64,000 bases of DNA from BJHQ01 sp964654285 (lineage in GTDB: Bacteria > Planctomycetota > UBA11346). Position numbers and translations under genes: made by a program. The notes beneath the pieces were generated by a model. The model was given only the letters and a program-made list of their open reading frames with translations. It did not search any database and was not told the DNA's origin. Within the stretch, counting starts at the first letter, position 1. Each line of letters starts with the position of its first letter. This document shows, piece after piece, positions 24,584-33,886 of the stretch. The stretch is from the NCBI GenBank assembly GCA_964654285.1, contig CAZZJC010000006.1:62001-126000 (forward strand), read 5' to 3'.

Positions 24584-26895
24584 TGAATAAACGCATCGGC
24601 ATCGTCGTCCCCTGGTATGGTGAAGCCCTGCGTGGCGGGGCAGAGACCGTGGCGCGGCAAGTGGCGCTCCGACTTGCCGCACGTGGTCATACGGTCGAAG
24701 TCCTCACCACGTGCTGCCGGTCCTTCCTGGACGACTGGGCGGTGAACCACCTGCCAGAGGGTTCGTCCGCCGATGGTCCGATACGGGTTAGCCGCTTCCC
24801 CGTCGATCCGCGCGATGCGCATGCTTTCAACTCGGCCAATGGATTTCTGCTTGGGCTGCCACCGCATCATTTCTCGCCTGGATTGGCCATTCCAGATCCG
24901 GGGTTCGTACCGCACAACCTCCACAGCGCCGCGCTCGTCCGCCATGTGGTTGACCATGCCGCAGAATACCACCGCGTTCTTTTTACGCCCTATCTGTACG
25001 GACCGATCCTGCGTGGTGCCCCGGCGGTCGCCGAACGGGCGGTTCTGCAACCCTGCCTGCATGACGAATCCTACGCCTACCTGGAACCCATCCACGCCAT
25101 GTTCCAGACAGTGCGTCGGTGCGCCTTCCTGTCCCATGGCGAGGCGGACCTTGCCGAGCGGATCTACGGTCCTGCGGTGATCGATGGTTCCATCGTGGTC
25201 GGATCGGGGATCGAAAGCGAAGAGTTAACCACGTCGGTCGCCGCCGGGGCTGATTCCCCGCTCATCCCCGAAGGGCCGTTCCTGCTCTACCTTGGTCGGC
25301 GCGATGCCACCAAGGGGGCCGACCTGCTGATCGACGGTTGGCGCCGCTACCAGGCTGCCCATCCAGGCAATCCGCTGGCATTGGTCCTGGCCGGACCAGG
25401 CCCGAAATCCTACACCGACCATGCGCTGCGGGTGACAGATCTCGGCCTGGTCAATGCCGCAACCAAGGCGGCTTTGCTGCGGGGTTGCCTTGCCCTGGTC
25501 CACCCCAGCCGCAATGAAAGCTACTCGCGCAGTCTGATGGAAGCCTGGCATTGCGGCCGCCCGGCGGTGGTTCATGCGCATTGCCCCGCCACCGCCGGGG
25601 CCATGGCGCGGGCGGGGGCAGGATGGCTTGCTAGTGAAGATCCGGATGCGTGGGCCCAGGCCATCGAGTGCGTCGCGGTATCGACGCAGGCCGAACGAGA
25701 TGCGTTTGGTTCCCGTGGCGTCGCCTATGCGGCCGAGCACGCAGACTGGGAACGCTGTATCGACCGCTACGAGCAGCTCCTTGATCTTGCACCTACAACG
25801 GTGGCGACCATCCCGTTGCGAGCACGCCTGGGTCGGATCGATCAGGTCCTGACCGGATTCGACCTCGGAGATGCTATCTCGGAGGAGGCGCTCACGATCC
25901 AGCGTTGGTTGCGATCCCATGGGTGGCTCTCCGACATCGTTGCCCAGTATATCCAGGGACCGTTGCGCAGCGCCTGTGTGCCATGGCGAACTGGTCTGGT
26001 GAACCCTTCAGCCGGTATCATCTACCATCATTCGATCGGATCTGAGATCGCGACCGACGCAATTGCCCACCCCGGGCCCAAAGCCTTGATCTACCACAAT
26101 ATCACCCCGCCAAAATTTTTCACGGCGTATAAACCGGAACTCGCCAAGATGCTTCAGGATGGGCTCGACCATCTGCCCAGCGCTTGCGCCAGTTTCCCGC
26201 ACCTCTGGGCGGATTCGGCCTTCAATGCCCGGGAATTGGCAGTTGCTGCGGGTCGACCCGTGGAGGTGCTGCCCCTGTCGGTGCCGCCCGCCAAATGGGC
26301 GGTGACGCCCGACCAGGGACTTCTCGCCGCCTTGCGCCGGGATCAGGTGCGCAACGTGCTGTTCGTCGGCCGGGTGGCGCCCAACAAGTGCCAGCATGAT
26401 CTGGTGCGGATGTTCTGGCATCTGCTGCGGATGGGGGTCAATGCCAGACTCTGCCTGGTCGGACAGGTCTTCCCTGGGGATCCCTATGTGGAGGAGGTCC
26501 AATCGCTCGCCGCCAATCTCGGCATCGCGAGCCGCGTCTGGATGCCCAACAAGATCACGGTGAGCGAATTGACCGCGGTCTGGAAGGTGGCGGATGTCTT
26601 CGTCAGCCTGAGTGAGCACGAAGGCTTCGGTGTGCCCCTGGTCGAAGCCATGCTGTTCGGCGTTCCCGTCGTCGCGTTTTCATGCACCGCGATTGCCGAA
26701 ACGCTGGGCGGTGTCGGTGTTCTGATGCCCGACAAGGGCGACCTGGTTGAAACTGCAGCAACCGTCGAGACCATCCTGGAAGATGCCAATCTGAGTGCGG
26801 AAATCGTCGCGCGCCAACGCGTGCGACGGATGGATTTCCTGCCTGCGGCAATAGAAAAAAGATATGAAACCTTGATTGGGGGGGCGTTTCATTGA
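24580..26895 (+). CDS. Double-domain GT4 glycosyltransferase (771 aa)
   Basis: Two GT-B domains. Domain 1 (about 1-400) begins RIGIVVPWYGEALRGGAETVA and contains FLLYLGRRDATKGADLLI and NESYSRSLMEAW (EX7E). Domain 2 (about 430-770) contains SAGIIYHHSIGS, LFVGRVAPNKCQHDLV and EHEGFGVPLVEAM. Both align along their length with domains 1 and 2 of the 1160-aa protein at 15339-18821. The start is a GTG at 24580 overlapping the previous stop, or the ATG at 24583. With the next gene it reconstitutes the triple-domain architecture as two proteins. Confidence 0.88.
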   Translation: MMNKRIGIVVPWYGEALRGGAETVARQVALRLAARGHTVEVLTTCCRSFLDDWAVNHLPEGSSADGPIRVSRFPVDPRDAHAFNSANGFLLGLPPHHFSPGLAIPDPGFVPHNLHSAALVRHVVDHAAEYHRVLFTPYLYGPILRGAPAVAERAVLQPCLHDESYAYLEPIHAMFQTVRRCAFLSHGEADLAERIYGPAVIDGSIVVGSGIESEELTTSVAAGADSPLIPEGPFLLYLGRRDATKGADLLIDGWRRYQAAHPGNPLALVLAGPGPKSYTDHALRVTDLGLVNAATKAALLRGCLALVHPSRNESYSRSLMEAWHCGRPAVVHAHCPATAGAMARAGAGWLASEDPDAWAQAIECVAVSTQAERDAFGSRGVAYAAEHADWERCIDRYEQLLDLAPTTVATIPLRARLGRIDQVLTGFDLGDAISEEALTIQRWLRSHGWLSDIVAQYIQGPLRSACVPWRTGLVNPSAGIIYHHSIGSEIATDAIAHPGPKALIYHNITPPKFFTAYKPELAKMLQDGLDHLPSACASFPHLWADSAFNARELAVAAGRPVEVLPLSVPPAKWAVTPDQGLLAALRRDQVRNVLFVGRVAPNKCQHDLVRMFWHLLRMGVNARLCLVGQVFPGDPYVEEVQSLAANLGIASRVWMPNKITVSELTAVWKVADVFVSLSEHEGFGVPLVEAMLFGVPVVAFSCTAIAETLGGVGVLMPDKGDLVETAATVETILEDANLSAEIVARQRVRRMDFLPAAIEKRYETLIGGAFH

Positions 26896-28064
26896 TTAAG
26901 CCGCGCATCGCGATGGTCGTCCAGCGGTATGGCCTCGAGGTCGCCGGCGGGGCCGAGTCTGTCGCGCGCGGGATCGCCCAGAAGATGGCTTCGGGTCCTT
27001 GGGAGGTTGAAGTCCTGACTACCTGCGCGATTCATTACGGCACCTGGAGGAACCATTATCCTTCAGGAAAGCTGCAAGACGGACCAGTCCTCGTGCGCCG
27101 TTTCCCGGTCGCAAGGGAGCGTCAAGAGTCTGCCTTCACCGCGTGGTGCAACCGGATCGGACACCAACCCGAACACGTCAGCCCTGCCGAAGCGGAAGCA
27201 TGGATGCAGGCCCAGGGCCCTGATTGTCCGCAACTCACCGACTGGGTCGCCGAGAACGGCCATTGCTATGCTGGCGTGATGGCGTTCACCTATCTCTATG
27301 CGACCACGGTGAACGCCTTGCGAGCCGCGCCAAAGGGAAGACGGATCCTGGTCCCCTTTGCCCACGATGAGTGGACTTTGCGTCTGCCGATCTGGCTTGA
27401 GTGGTTCGCGAACGTCGATCGCCTCGTGTACAGCACCGAAGAAGAGGAGAGCCTGCTGACATCCCGTTTTCCCGCATTGCGCGGGCGTGGGAGCGTGGTT
27501 GGTCAAGGTTTCACGCCACCGCCCCTTGGCAATGCCGACCGGTTCCGACAGACATTCGGTATCTACCGGGATTTCCTGCTCTACTGCGGCAGAATCGATC
27601 TGAACAAAGGGGTCGACATCCTGCTCGAACAACACGCGCGCTGGCGCAGGGTCGATGCAACCGCCCCCGATCTGGTGCTGATCGGCCAGGAAATGATCCA
27701 ATTGCCCGCGCAACCAGGGGTGCATCGACTCGGGTTCGTCACCGACACCGTACGCGTTGATGCCCTGGCTGCGTGCCGGGCTTTGATCAATCCCAGTGCC
27801 CTGGAGAGTTTAAGCCTCGTATTGCTCGAAGCCTGGTCCGCCGGTCGGCCGACGCTGTGCAATGCCGCCTGCGCGGTGATGGTCGGTCAGAGCCGGCGCA
27901 GTGGCGGGGGACTCTGGTATCGGGATGACGCCGAACTGCGCGCCGCGTGGGATATGATTAGGCATTCCCCACCGGATGCCGCCTCAGCCGGGCGTTGGGC
28001 CCGCGAGCGCTACGCGTGGCCGGCCATCATCGCCGGCTATGCGGCGTCTCTTCCCACGATGTGA
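26892..28064 (+). CDS. GT4 glycosyltransferase (counterpart of domain 3 of the 1160-aa enzyme)
   Basis: 390 aa, GT-B fold, starting IKPRIAMVVQRYGLEVAGGAES, with CGRIDLNKGVDILLEQH and NPSALESLSLVLLEAWSAG (EX7E). It aligns with domain 3 of the 15339-18821 protein, including the shared TYLYATT / GYLYATT segment and CAVMVGQSRRSGGG versus CGVTVDLTQRSGGG. Its TTG start at 26892 overlaps the previous stop (TTGA). Its TGA abuts the complementary stop of the convergent GHMP kinase gene with no gap. Confidence 0.86.
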   Translation: MIKPRIAMVVQRYGLEVAGGAESVARGIAQKMASGPWEVEVLTTCAIHYGTWRNHYPSGKLQDGPVLVRRFPVARERQESAFTAWCNRIGHQPEHVSPAEAEAWMQAQGPDCPQLTDWVAENGHCYAGVMAFTYLYATTVNALRAAPKGRRILVPFAHDEWTLRLPIWLEWFANVDRLVYSTEEEESLLTSRFPALRGRGSVVGQGFTPPPLGNADRFRQTFGIYRDFLLYCGRIDLNKGVDILLEQHARWRRVDATAPDLVLIGQEMIQLPAQPGVHRLGFVTDTVRVDALAACRALINPSALESLSLVLLEAWSAGRPTLCNAACAVMVGQSRRSGGGLWYRDDAELRAAWDMIRHSPPDAASAGRWARERYAWPAIIAGYAASLPTM

Positions 28065-29105
28065 TCACGGGGTCGCGGCCGCAGTACCATCAGCCCAGAC
28101 CCGCAGGCCCTGTCGAGCCAGATACAATGGGATGACCGTGAATCCGGCCTGGGTAAGGTCGCGCTGGAGGATCCGCTTGGCCTCGGATCGATGCCTGCAG
28201 AGCAGGGTCACGGAACCGCCGTCACCACCAGCACCATTGACCTTGCATCCAAGCACGCCATGCGCCTGGGCGATGGTGATCACACGTTCGAAATCGGTGC
28301 CAACCAAGGCAGGATGCAAGGCGCGTTGGGCCTCGGTGTTCTCGTTCCACACTGTACCCAGGCCTGACCAATCTCCACGCATCAGTGCGTCTTTAGCCCG
28401 CAGGGCCAGACTGCGGAAACGTTCGAGGCGGACATCGGCATGAGCTTCAGGTCCGAGGTGCCGGATGACGTCCTGATGCACGGCAGACGATTGGTGCGGT
28501 TTTCCTATGTAGACCAGCACCATGCGCCGTTCGAGTTCCCACCAGAGAGGGTTGGAAAGTTGGATCGGAGACACCGACGCATCGGGGAAACGGCTCATCT
28601 CGATCAGGTTGACTCCACCGTAGGCGGCACAGAGTTGATCCTGGATGCCGCTTTGAAGGGACAGGTCTTCCGTTTCGATGCGATGCGCCAACCGCGCGAT
28701 CTCGTAGGGAGTGAGCGTTCCGGCAGAAAGCCGGTCGAGAGCGGCGATGATCGCCACCGAGACCGAGGCCGAGGTGCCGGTCGAGGCCCCTGGCGGGACC
28801 TCGCAAAAGATGCTGACATCGATGGAGGTGCGTTCCGGGATCTGCAGCCGGCGCAGGGCGCATTCCAGGAGCGGCAGCTTGTCGTAGGCCCGGTCGAGCT
28901 CTTCCATGGTGAAGTGCAGGCCGAAGTTCTCGGCATGGACGGCAACCCGGGGCTGGTCAGGACGTCGTTCCCGGGTGGTAATCTGCACCTCGACGTAGGG
29001 ATAGACCGCAATGTTGCACACCCGGCCGTGACCGGCGAACCAGGTATCGGTCCAGCCTCCTACATCGGCGACGCGGATCGGGGCGACAGCGGTGATGGTG
29101 GTCAT
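28065..29105 (-). CDS. GHMP-family sugar kinase, copy 1
   Basis: 346 aa. GHMP motifs are APIRVADVGGWTDTWF (motif 1), PPGASTGTSASVSVAIIAAL (motif 2, ATP loop) and KVNGAGGDGGSVTLL (motif 3). These enzymes phosphorylate a sugar such as a heptose-7-phosphate, fucose or galactose for nucleotide-sugar synthesis; I cannot choose the substrate. About nine in ten residues match copy 2 at 33867-34901, differing mainly in conservative replacements. The ATG at 29105 is the same start as in copy 2. Copy 1 has lower third-position G+C than copy 2. It is convergent with, and abuts, the preceding glycosyltransferase gene. Confidence 0.88.
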   Translation of the reverse strand: MTTITAVAPIRVADVGGWTDTWFAGHGRVCNIAVYPYVEVQITTRERRPDQPRVAVHAENFGLHFTMEELDRAYDKLPLLECALRRLQIPERTSIDVSIFCEVPPGASTGTSASVSVAIIAALDRLSAGTLTPYEIARLAHRIETEDLSLQSGIQDQLCAAYGGVNLIEMSRFPDASVSPIQLSNPLWWELERRMVLVYIGKPHQSSAVHQDVIRHLGPEAHADVRLERFRSLALRAKDALMRGDWSGLGTVWNENTEAQRALHPALVGTDFERVITIAQAHGVLGCKVNGAGGDGGSVTLLCRHRSEAKRILQRDLTQAGFTVIPLYLARQGLRVWADGTAAATP

Positions 29106-29250
29106 GCGGATCGGTTTCCTTGTTTGGGCGCGCAGCCTGCCGGCAATGGGCCGGTTCGTAAAGAGGCTGTCGGTCAAGGCGGAACTACTAGGAAAGCGGC
29201 ACCCAGGATGAGCCCCTGGCATCGATGTCTGCTGTGCGAAGATCACGGGC

Positions 29251-30648
29251 ATGAACCGTGCGCAGCAATCGGGGATTCTCTGGTGCGATATCGGGGATCT
29301 CCTCGACTATTTCGCTCTTTATTCTCGTCCATCTGGAATTCAACGGGTAGTGGTAGAGGTTCTGCGGATGGCGCGACTGCGGTGCCTGCCCGAAGTGCGT
29401 TTGTGCCGGATCACCCCGGGTGGACGGCTGCTGCACCTGGACTGGAGTTGGCTTGATCAGGTGTCCAAACCCCCGACACCGCCGGTAGTAGCCGCCCCAG
29501 GCAAACCTCATCTCATTTCGGTGAAATTGGCCACCCACCTGCGCCAATGTGCGAAAAACGCTGTGCATTTGACATTCGCGTGTTTCCCGGGCGACAGCGG
29601 TGATCGATTCCGTCGATGGATCCGCCCCTTGCGCATTCCGCCAGCCCGACGGAAATGGCATGCGTCACTGGCGGCCGCAGGTGTTCCCTCGCTGCCGTCC
29701 GCTAGCGATCTGGTGGTGACCCTTGGTGCCCCCTGGATCCGACCTGGCTGCGAAAAGGATATGGAGCAGGTCCTGGCGCAAAGTGGGGCACGTTACGCGG
29801 TGCTCGTCTACGACTTGATTCCGCTCACCCATCCGCATCTGTTTCCGGATGAGCCGAACCCGTTCATGCCCTGGTTGGATTGGGCCCTCAAGCGGGCCTG
29901 TCTGGTGCAGACGATATCCCATTATTCTGCCCGGACGATTGCAGCCTACCGGGAAAATCGTGGCTTTCCCCTGGTCCCTACCGAGGTCATCCGCCTCGGC
30001 GATCCCCTGCAGGCATCGACGCGTGCCCCCAATCCGCTGCCCCCTCATATCAGGTTCATCCTCTGCGTTGGCACCATCGAAGCCCGCAAGAACCATCGCT
30101 TGCTGCTGGATACCTGGTTGATCCTGCGGGAGCGATTGGGGGAAAGATGCCCGCATCTGGTCTGGGCCGGACGCAAGGGCTGGTTGGTGGACGACCTGTT
30201 CACCCAACTCCGCGCCGCCCGCTGGCTCGAGGGACGCATCATCCATCTTCCCCAGGCCAGTGACGCCGAGTTGGAAACCCTGTACCGGGATTCGCTGTTC
30301 ACTGTCTATCCCAGCCTGGCGGAAGGATGGGGCTTGCCGGTCGCTGAAAGTTTGTCCCGGGGCAAGGTGTGTATTGCCTCCAATAGCACGTCGATCCCGG
30401 AAATCGCAGGCGACTTGCCTTACTTCATTGATCCCTTCGATCCACGTTCTTTGGCCGAACTAATCTGTCGTCTCCTCGACCAACCAGCCGAACTTGCTGC
30501 CCGGGAAGTCCGTATCCGGGAAACGTGGCGGGCACAACCCTGGTCGGTCTGTGCGGATCAGGTGTTGCGAGGTCTGGAAGAAACATTGGTCCTGAACGAA
30601 TCCTGCCGATCACAAAGCACTGGTCCGAGCTGGTTGGGTCAGTCTTGA
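29251..30648 (+). CDS. GT4 glycosyltransferase
   Basis: 465 aa. The long N-terminal region begins SGILWCDIGDLLDYFALY and SRPSGIQRVVVEVLR, typical of GT4 proteins that start with a DV..L..Y...R..TGIQRV pattern. The C-terminal half has FILCVGTIEARKNHRLLLDTW and YPSLAEGWGLPVAESLSRG (EX7E). It would add a sugar to the surface polymer in the cytoplasm. The last 10 nt overlap the convergent membrane-protein gene. The ATG lies 145 nt beyond the start of the divergent GHMP kinase, a gap with no clear promoter. Confidence 0.87.
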   Translation: MNRAQQSGILWCDIGDLLDYFALYSRPSGIQRVVVEVLRMARLRCLPEVRLCRITPGGRLLHLDWSWLDQVSKPPTPPVVAAPGKPHLISVKLATHLRQCAKNAVHLTFACFPGDSGDRFRRWIRPLRIPPARRKWHASLAAAGVPSLPSASDLVVTLGAPWIRPGCEKDMEQVLAQSGARYAVLVYDLIPLTHPHLFPDEPNPFMPWLDWALKRACLVQTISHYSARTIAAYRENRGFPLVPTEVIRLGDPLQASTRAPNPLPPHIRFILCVGTIEARKNHRLLLDTWLILRERLGERCPHLVWAGRKGWLVDDLFTQLRAARWLEGRIIHLPQASDAELETLYRDSLFTVYPSLAEGWGLPVAESLSRGKVCIASNSTSIPEIAGDLPYFIDPFDPRSLAELICRLLDQPAELAAREVRIRETWRAQPWSVCADQVLRGLEETLVLNESCRSQSTGPSWLGQS

Positions 30649-32414
30649 CCGTAAACGCGACGTATCGGTTGCCAATCCGACCAGTCCCAGATCCGATCCG
30701 GACGGGAATCAACCGAGACTGGGGTGCTATTCCATTCGTGCGGACCAAAGGACCTGACTGCCCGCCAATGCACCACCGCCCCAGCGGCCACTAACAAGCC
30801 GATGAACAGGAGAACGGGTTTTTGCCAGGCTGAATGGCATTTGAGGATCTTGATGATGAAAGGCACGCATAGCAAGGCGATGCTGACGTATAGAGGTGCT
30901 TGTAAGCGGGGTCCGAAACTCCACCCACCCCACCAGTGTGGAAAGCAGGCAATGAGTATGGTTCCGACCACGACGTGCGCCGTAACTCCAATCCACAACC
31001 AGCGTCGATCCCGGTCGTAGACGATTCCTACTACCGCCCCCGGGATCGCGGCCAACATGACCGGATTGAAAATGAAAAAGCCGCGGTTGGGACTGAACCA
31101 CTGGCCGAGGATGGCCTGCGGGAATACGGACGGATCAATGCGATTCCCACCATAATAGGGTGGGAATATCGTGCCGAATGCCGTCCAGGACCATGTGATA
31201 AAAAAAACGAGGACTAGCCCACATCCAAGCGCGAACCCAACCAACGGTGCGATGCGCCAACGATTGCCCAGAATCAGAAAGAGCAGCGCCACGGGTCCAA
31301 TTAGCGCACCGTCTGGTCGGCACACGAAGGCAAATCCGACCAGCAGACCGGCCGCCAACGCGAGCAGCGGACCTCTGGCAGCGAGGGCCGCCCACCACGC
31401 AGCGGTCAGGCACGCTAGCATGGTGGAACTCGACCAGATAGAAAGCCCGTGTATACTGAGATGGGACGTAGCGAGTGTGAATACGGATGCGCATATCGTT
31501 GCCGTCATCAAACCAGTTCCGACCTCCAATAGAAGGCCAAGGAATAGGGTTGCGGTCAAGGCGGTCATCACTCGGGAGGCCCATACGGCCACCGTTTGAT
31601 CATCGAACCCCAAGATGTTCTGCACTGCCACGAAAGGGAGCAGCAGGCAGGAAGTTCCTGGTGGGAAGTAGTTGTATGGATTCCCGGTCGCGCCTAGGCG
31701 TATCCCGTAACTTTGCACAGTTACGATCTGCTCCTGCCACGCTGATAGGTCCAACGTCCTCTGGTAGAGGATTGCCTGAGCACCAGGAACATTCCACATA
31801 TTATCACCAGTTCCAGCCAAGTTTTGGTGCCCGGTACCCAACCCAACCAGTACCAGGATGACAAGGAAGAAACCTGCCAACATGCGAAATCGCCCCGACG
31901 GGGTCAAAGCCACCAAGGCGATGGAAAGCACCCCCAAGCCGGCCAGCAGCCAACTAACTCCGTTAGCGGTCCCTGATCGGACCGCGATGCGAAGTTGGTC
32001 AATGACTAACTCGGGTGTAGAAAGCTGGGAAAAAACACGCAATTCTACTTGCGCTGGAACCTTGGGGCCGGTCTGAAATGCGCGTATTGCGTGCTTAGCC
32101 GATGGTGGGAATACCACCTCCTGAGCACCATCATCGTATCCCGGGGCCATGAGATCTATATGGATTTGTACAGGGGTGCGAGTTGAAAGCCACACGGTAT
32201 AGGTAGACGAAGGTAGGGGCTTAATCACCCGCCACGTGAGCGACGGCAACCGGACTGTTCCATTGGCATCGACGGGAATCGACGACTGCCAAGCAGCTGG
32301 ACTTTCCACCAACACGGTGTCGCCAATGCCCAGTCGGATGGAAATTCCCCAGGCGAGCAACAATATTCCTATGGCAACACCAAGCAACCGGAAGAGAAAC
32401 CAGCGGTTGATCAT
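30639..32414 (-). CDS. Multi-spanning membrane protein, GT-C/PMT-like
   Basis: 591 aa with one N-terminal helix, a soluble beta-rich region to about residue 165, then roughly ten membrane helices. PYNYFPPGTSCLLLPFV and GLLVGFAFVCRPDGALIGPV resemble loops of GT-C enzymes (family 39 and relatives), which transfer sugars from polyprenyl-phosphate donors on the periplasmic face. No catalytic Asp motif can be assigned with confidence. Given the DPA operon 18 kb away it is a candidate arabinosyl- or other glycosyltransferase; that is inference. It overlaps cysC by 4 nt and has low G+C. Confidence 0.6.
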   Translation of the reverse strand: MINRWFLFRLLGVAIGILLLAWGISIRLGIGDTVLVESPAAWQSSIPVDANGTVRLPSLTWRVIKPLPSSTYTVWLSTRTPVQIHIDLMAPGYDDGAQEVVFPPSAKHAIRAFQTGPKVPAQVELRVFSQLSTPELVIDQLRIAVRSGTANGVSWLLAGLGVLSIALVALTPSGRFRMLAGFFLVILVLVGLGTGHQNLAGTGDNMWNVPGAQAILYQRTLDLSAWQEQIVTVQSYGIRLGATGNPYNYFPPGTSCLLLPFVAVQNILGFDDQTVAVWASRVMTALTATLFLGLLLEVGTGLMTATICASVFTLATSHLSIHGLSIWSSSTMLACLTAAWWAALAARGPLLALAAGLLVGFAFVCRPDGALIGPVALLFLILGNRWRIAPLVGFALGCGLVLVFFITWSWTAFGTIFPPYYGGNRIDPSVFPQAILGQWFSPNRGFFIFNPVMLAAIPGAVVGIVYDRDRRWLWIGVTAHVVVGTILIACFPHWWGGWSFGPRLQAPLYVSIALLCVPFIIKILKCHSAWQKPVLLFIGLLVAAGAVVHWRAVRSFGPHEWNSTPVSVDSRPDRIWDWSDWQPIRRVYGQD

Positions 32415-33130
32415 TTAATGTTCCCGGGATAATCCATGAATCGGCCAGTGGACAGCGTTCGTGGCATGATATTAGACCTCTCCCTTGAAGGCCGGTTTGA
32501 CAAAGTGATCAACTCAAGGTTGATTGATTGCACCAAGTGTTGAACTCTGCTTTCCGAAGTAGTGTCAATGATGGAAAGGTTCCGAGCCTTACATTCGGTT
32601 AATGTCTGGCACATCGTATCCAAACGCAATTCCGGCCGTTCCGGCTCTTCATACGGCGCATCGCAGCCGGTCAGGCCGGTCATCTGGCCGGCGCGGAAGC
32701 GGCGGTAGAGGCCCTTGGGATCGCGTTGTTCGCAGACGGCGAGGGGGGTGGCGACGTGGACTTCGATGAAGCGGCCAGCGGGGGCGGCAGCGCGGGCTTG
32801 GGCACGGCTGGCGGCGTAGGGGCTGATCAGGGCGACGAGGGCGATCAGGCCGGCGTCCGCGAACAGCGCGGCGACCTCGCCGGCGCGACGGATGTTCTCC
32901 TGCCGATCGAAGGCGGACAGGCCGAGATCGCGGCAGAGGCCCTGGCGCAGCAGGTCGCCGTCGAGGACGTAGCAGGGCCGGCCCTGCGCCAGCAGGTCCG
33001 CCTCGACGGCGCGTGCGAGGGTGGTCTTGCCGCTGCCGCTCAGGCCGGTGAACCAGACGACCAGACCGGGTTGGCGTGGTGACGCGCGATCAGCGGATCC
33101 GCTGAGTGGCGGTTGGGGGAAATCAGGCAT
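32411..33130 (-). CDS. cysC: Adenylyl-sulfate kinase with atypical C-terminus
   Basis: 239 aa; phosphorylates APS to PAPS, the donor for sulfation and an intermediate of sulfate assimilation. Residues 20-170 are canonical: WFTGLSGSGKTTLARAVE (P-loop), VLDGDLLRQGLCRDLGLS, RQENIRRAGEVA, and DPKGLYRRFRAGQMTGLTG. Past ERPELRLDT (about residue 170) the sequence departs from the family and adds about 65 residues (CQTLTECKARNLSIIDTTS onwards). At the same point the G+C content drops to that of the downstream membrane gene. This looks like a recombination junction inside cysC. No sulfotransferase gene was seen, and the product may be altered. Confidence 0.85.
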   Translation of the reverse strand: MPDFPQPPLSGSADRASPRQPGLVVWFTGLSGSGKTTLARAVEADLLAQGRPCYVLDGDLLRQGLCRDLGLSAFDRQENIRRAGEVAALFADAGLIALVALISPYAASRAQARAAAPAGRFIEVHVATPLAVCEQRDPKGLYRRFRAGQMTGLTGCDAPYEEPERPELRLDTMCQTLTECKARNLSIIDTTSESRVQHLVQSINLELITLSNRPSRERSNIMPRTLSTGRFMDYPGNIK

Positions 33131-33248
33131 GCGCTGAGATGATGTTGCGGTCTTGATGGTCGCAAGCTGTCAGGCGGTGAGATGAACGGCGGATTCGGGA
33201 TCGGTGGCCTGCTTGCGTTGCCTGCGCCTGTGGGAATGACAGCCGCCC

Positions 33249-33812
33249 ATGGCGACGCCCACGGTGACGACTTCCGGTGTGATGCTGGCTTGGCCCGACG
33301 GGTTTGCGGCGGCGTTGCCGCGCAGCGGGTGGGTGGTGGCGCATGCCAAGCCGCGCACCGAGAAGAAACTCGCCGAGGATCTGCTGCGCCTGGGGATCGC
33401 CGGGTGCCTGTTCCTGGAACGCCGCATCAAGCGTTATCCCGGCAAAGGGGTGCAGGAGAGCCAGGTGCCGCTGCTGGGCGGGTACCTGTTCGTGCACCTG
33501 GGCGAGGGCCGGGATCCCGAGCCGGTCTACCGCACCGAACGCGTGGTGCGGCTGATCCGGGTGCCGGATCCGGGCCGGCTGGCGGATGATCTGGCGGCCC
33601 TGCAGCGGCTGATCGAGGGCGCGCAACGGCCGCTGGTGGTGCGGCCGGAACTGATGCCTGGCCAGGTCGTGACGATCGCCAGCGGCGTCTTTTCCGGCTG
33701 CCGGGGCGTGATCGTGCGGCGCGAAGGGGCGGCCGAGCTGGTGGTGAACATCGAGGCGCTCGGGCATTCGGTGGCGGTGCGGATGGGGGCCGACCTGGTC
33801 GGCACGGAATAG
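33249..33812 (+). CDS. NusG-like (RfaH/UpxY-type) transcription factor
   Basis: 187 aa with an NGN domain (GWVVAHAKPRTEKKLAEDL, FLERRIKRYP, VPLLGGYLFVHL) and a C-terminal KOW domain (LMPGQVVTIASGVFSG then RGVIVRREG). Specialised NusG paralogues of this kind help RNA polymerase read long polysaccharide operons. The gene lies divergent from cysC (118 nt gap) and next to the GHMP kinase. I found no copy of the E. coli ops element near it. It ends with TAG, which shows that TAG works as a stop in this genome. Confidence 0.85.
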   Translation: MATPTVTTSGVMLAWPDGFAAALPRSGWVVAHAKPRTEKKLAEDLLRLGIAGCLFLERRIKRYPGKGVQESQVPLLGGYLFVHLGEGRDPEPVYRTERVVRLIRVPDPGRLADDLAALQRLIEGAQRPLVVRPELMPGQVVTIASGVFSGCRGVIVRREGAAELVVNIEALGHSVAVRMGADLVGTE

Positions 33813-33848
33813 CTCGACGGCGTCCCCGTCCGCCGCCTGCGGCCGGGC

Positions 33849-33886
33849 CAGCCCGCGGCGTTGCGGTCAGCCCGCGGCGTTGCCGT
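33849..33886. repeat. 19-bp tandem duplication at the kinase 3' end
   Basis: Two adjacent copies of CAGCCCGCGGCGTTGCGGT (33849-33867 and 33868-33886), with one mismatch. The second copy contains the last codons of the GHMP kinase copy 2 and the boundary falls in its stop codon, so the duplication lies just past the coding sequence and suggests slippage. Confidence 0.7.

Noticed and set aside
33131..33248. ops-like element for the NusG-like factor
   Set aside because: No GGCGGTAGC-type sequence near the cysC/nusG-like gap.
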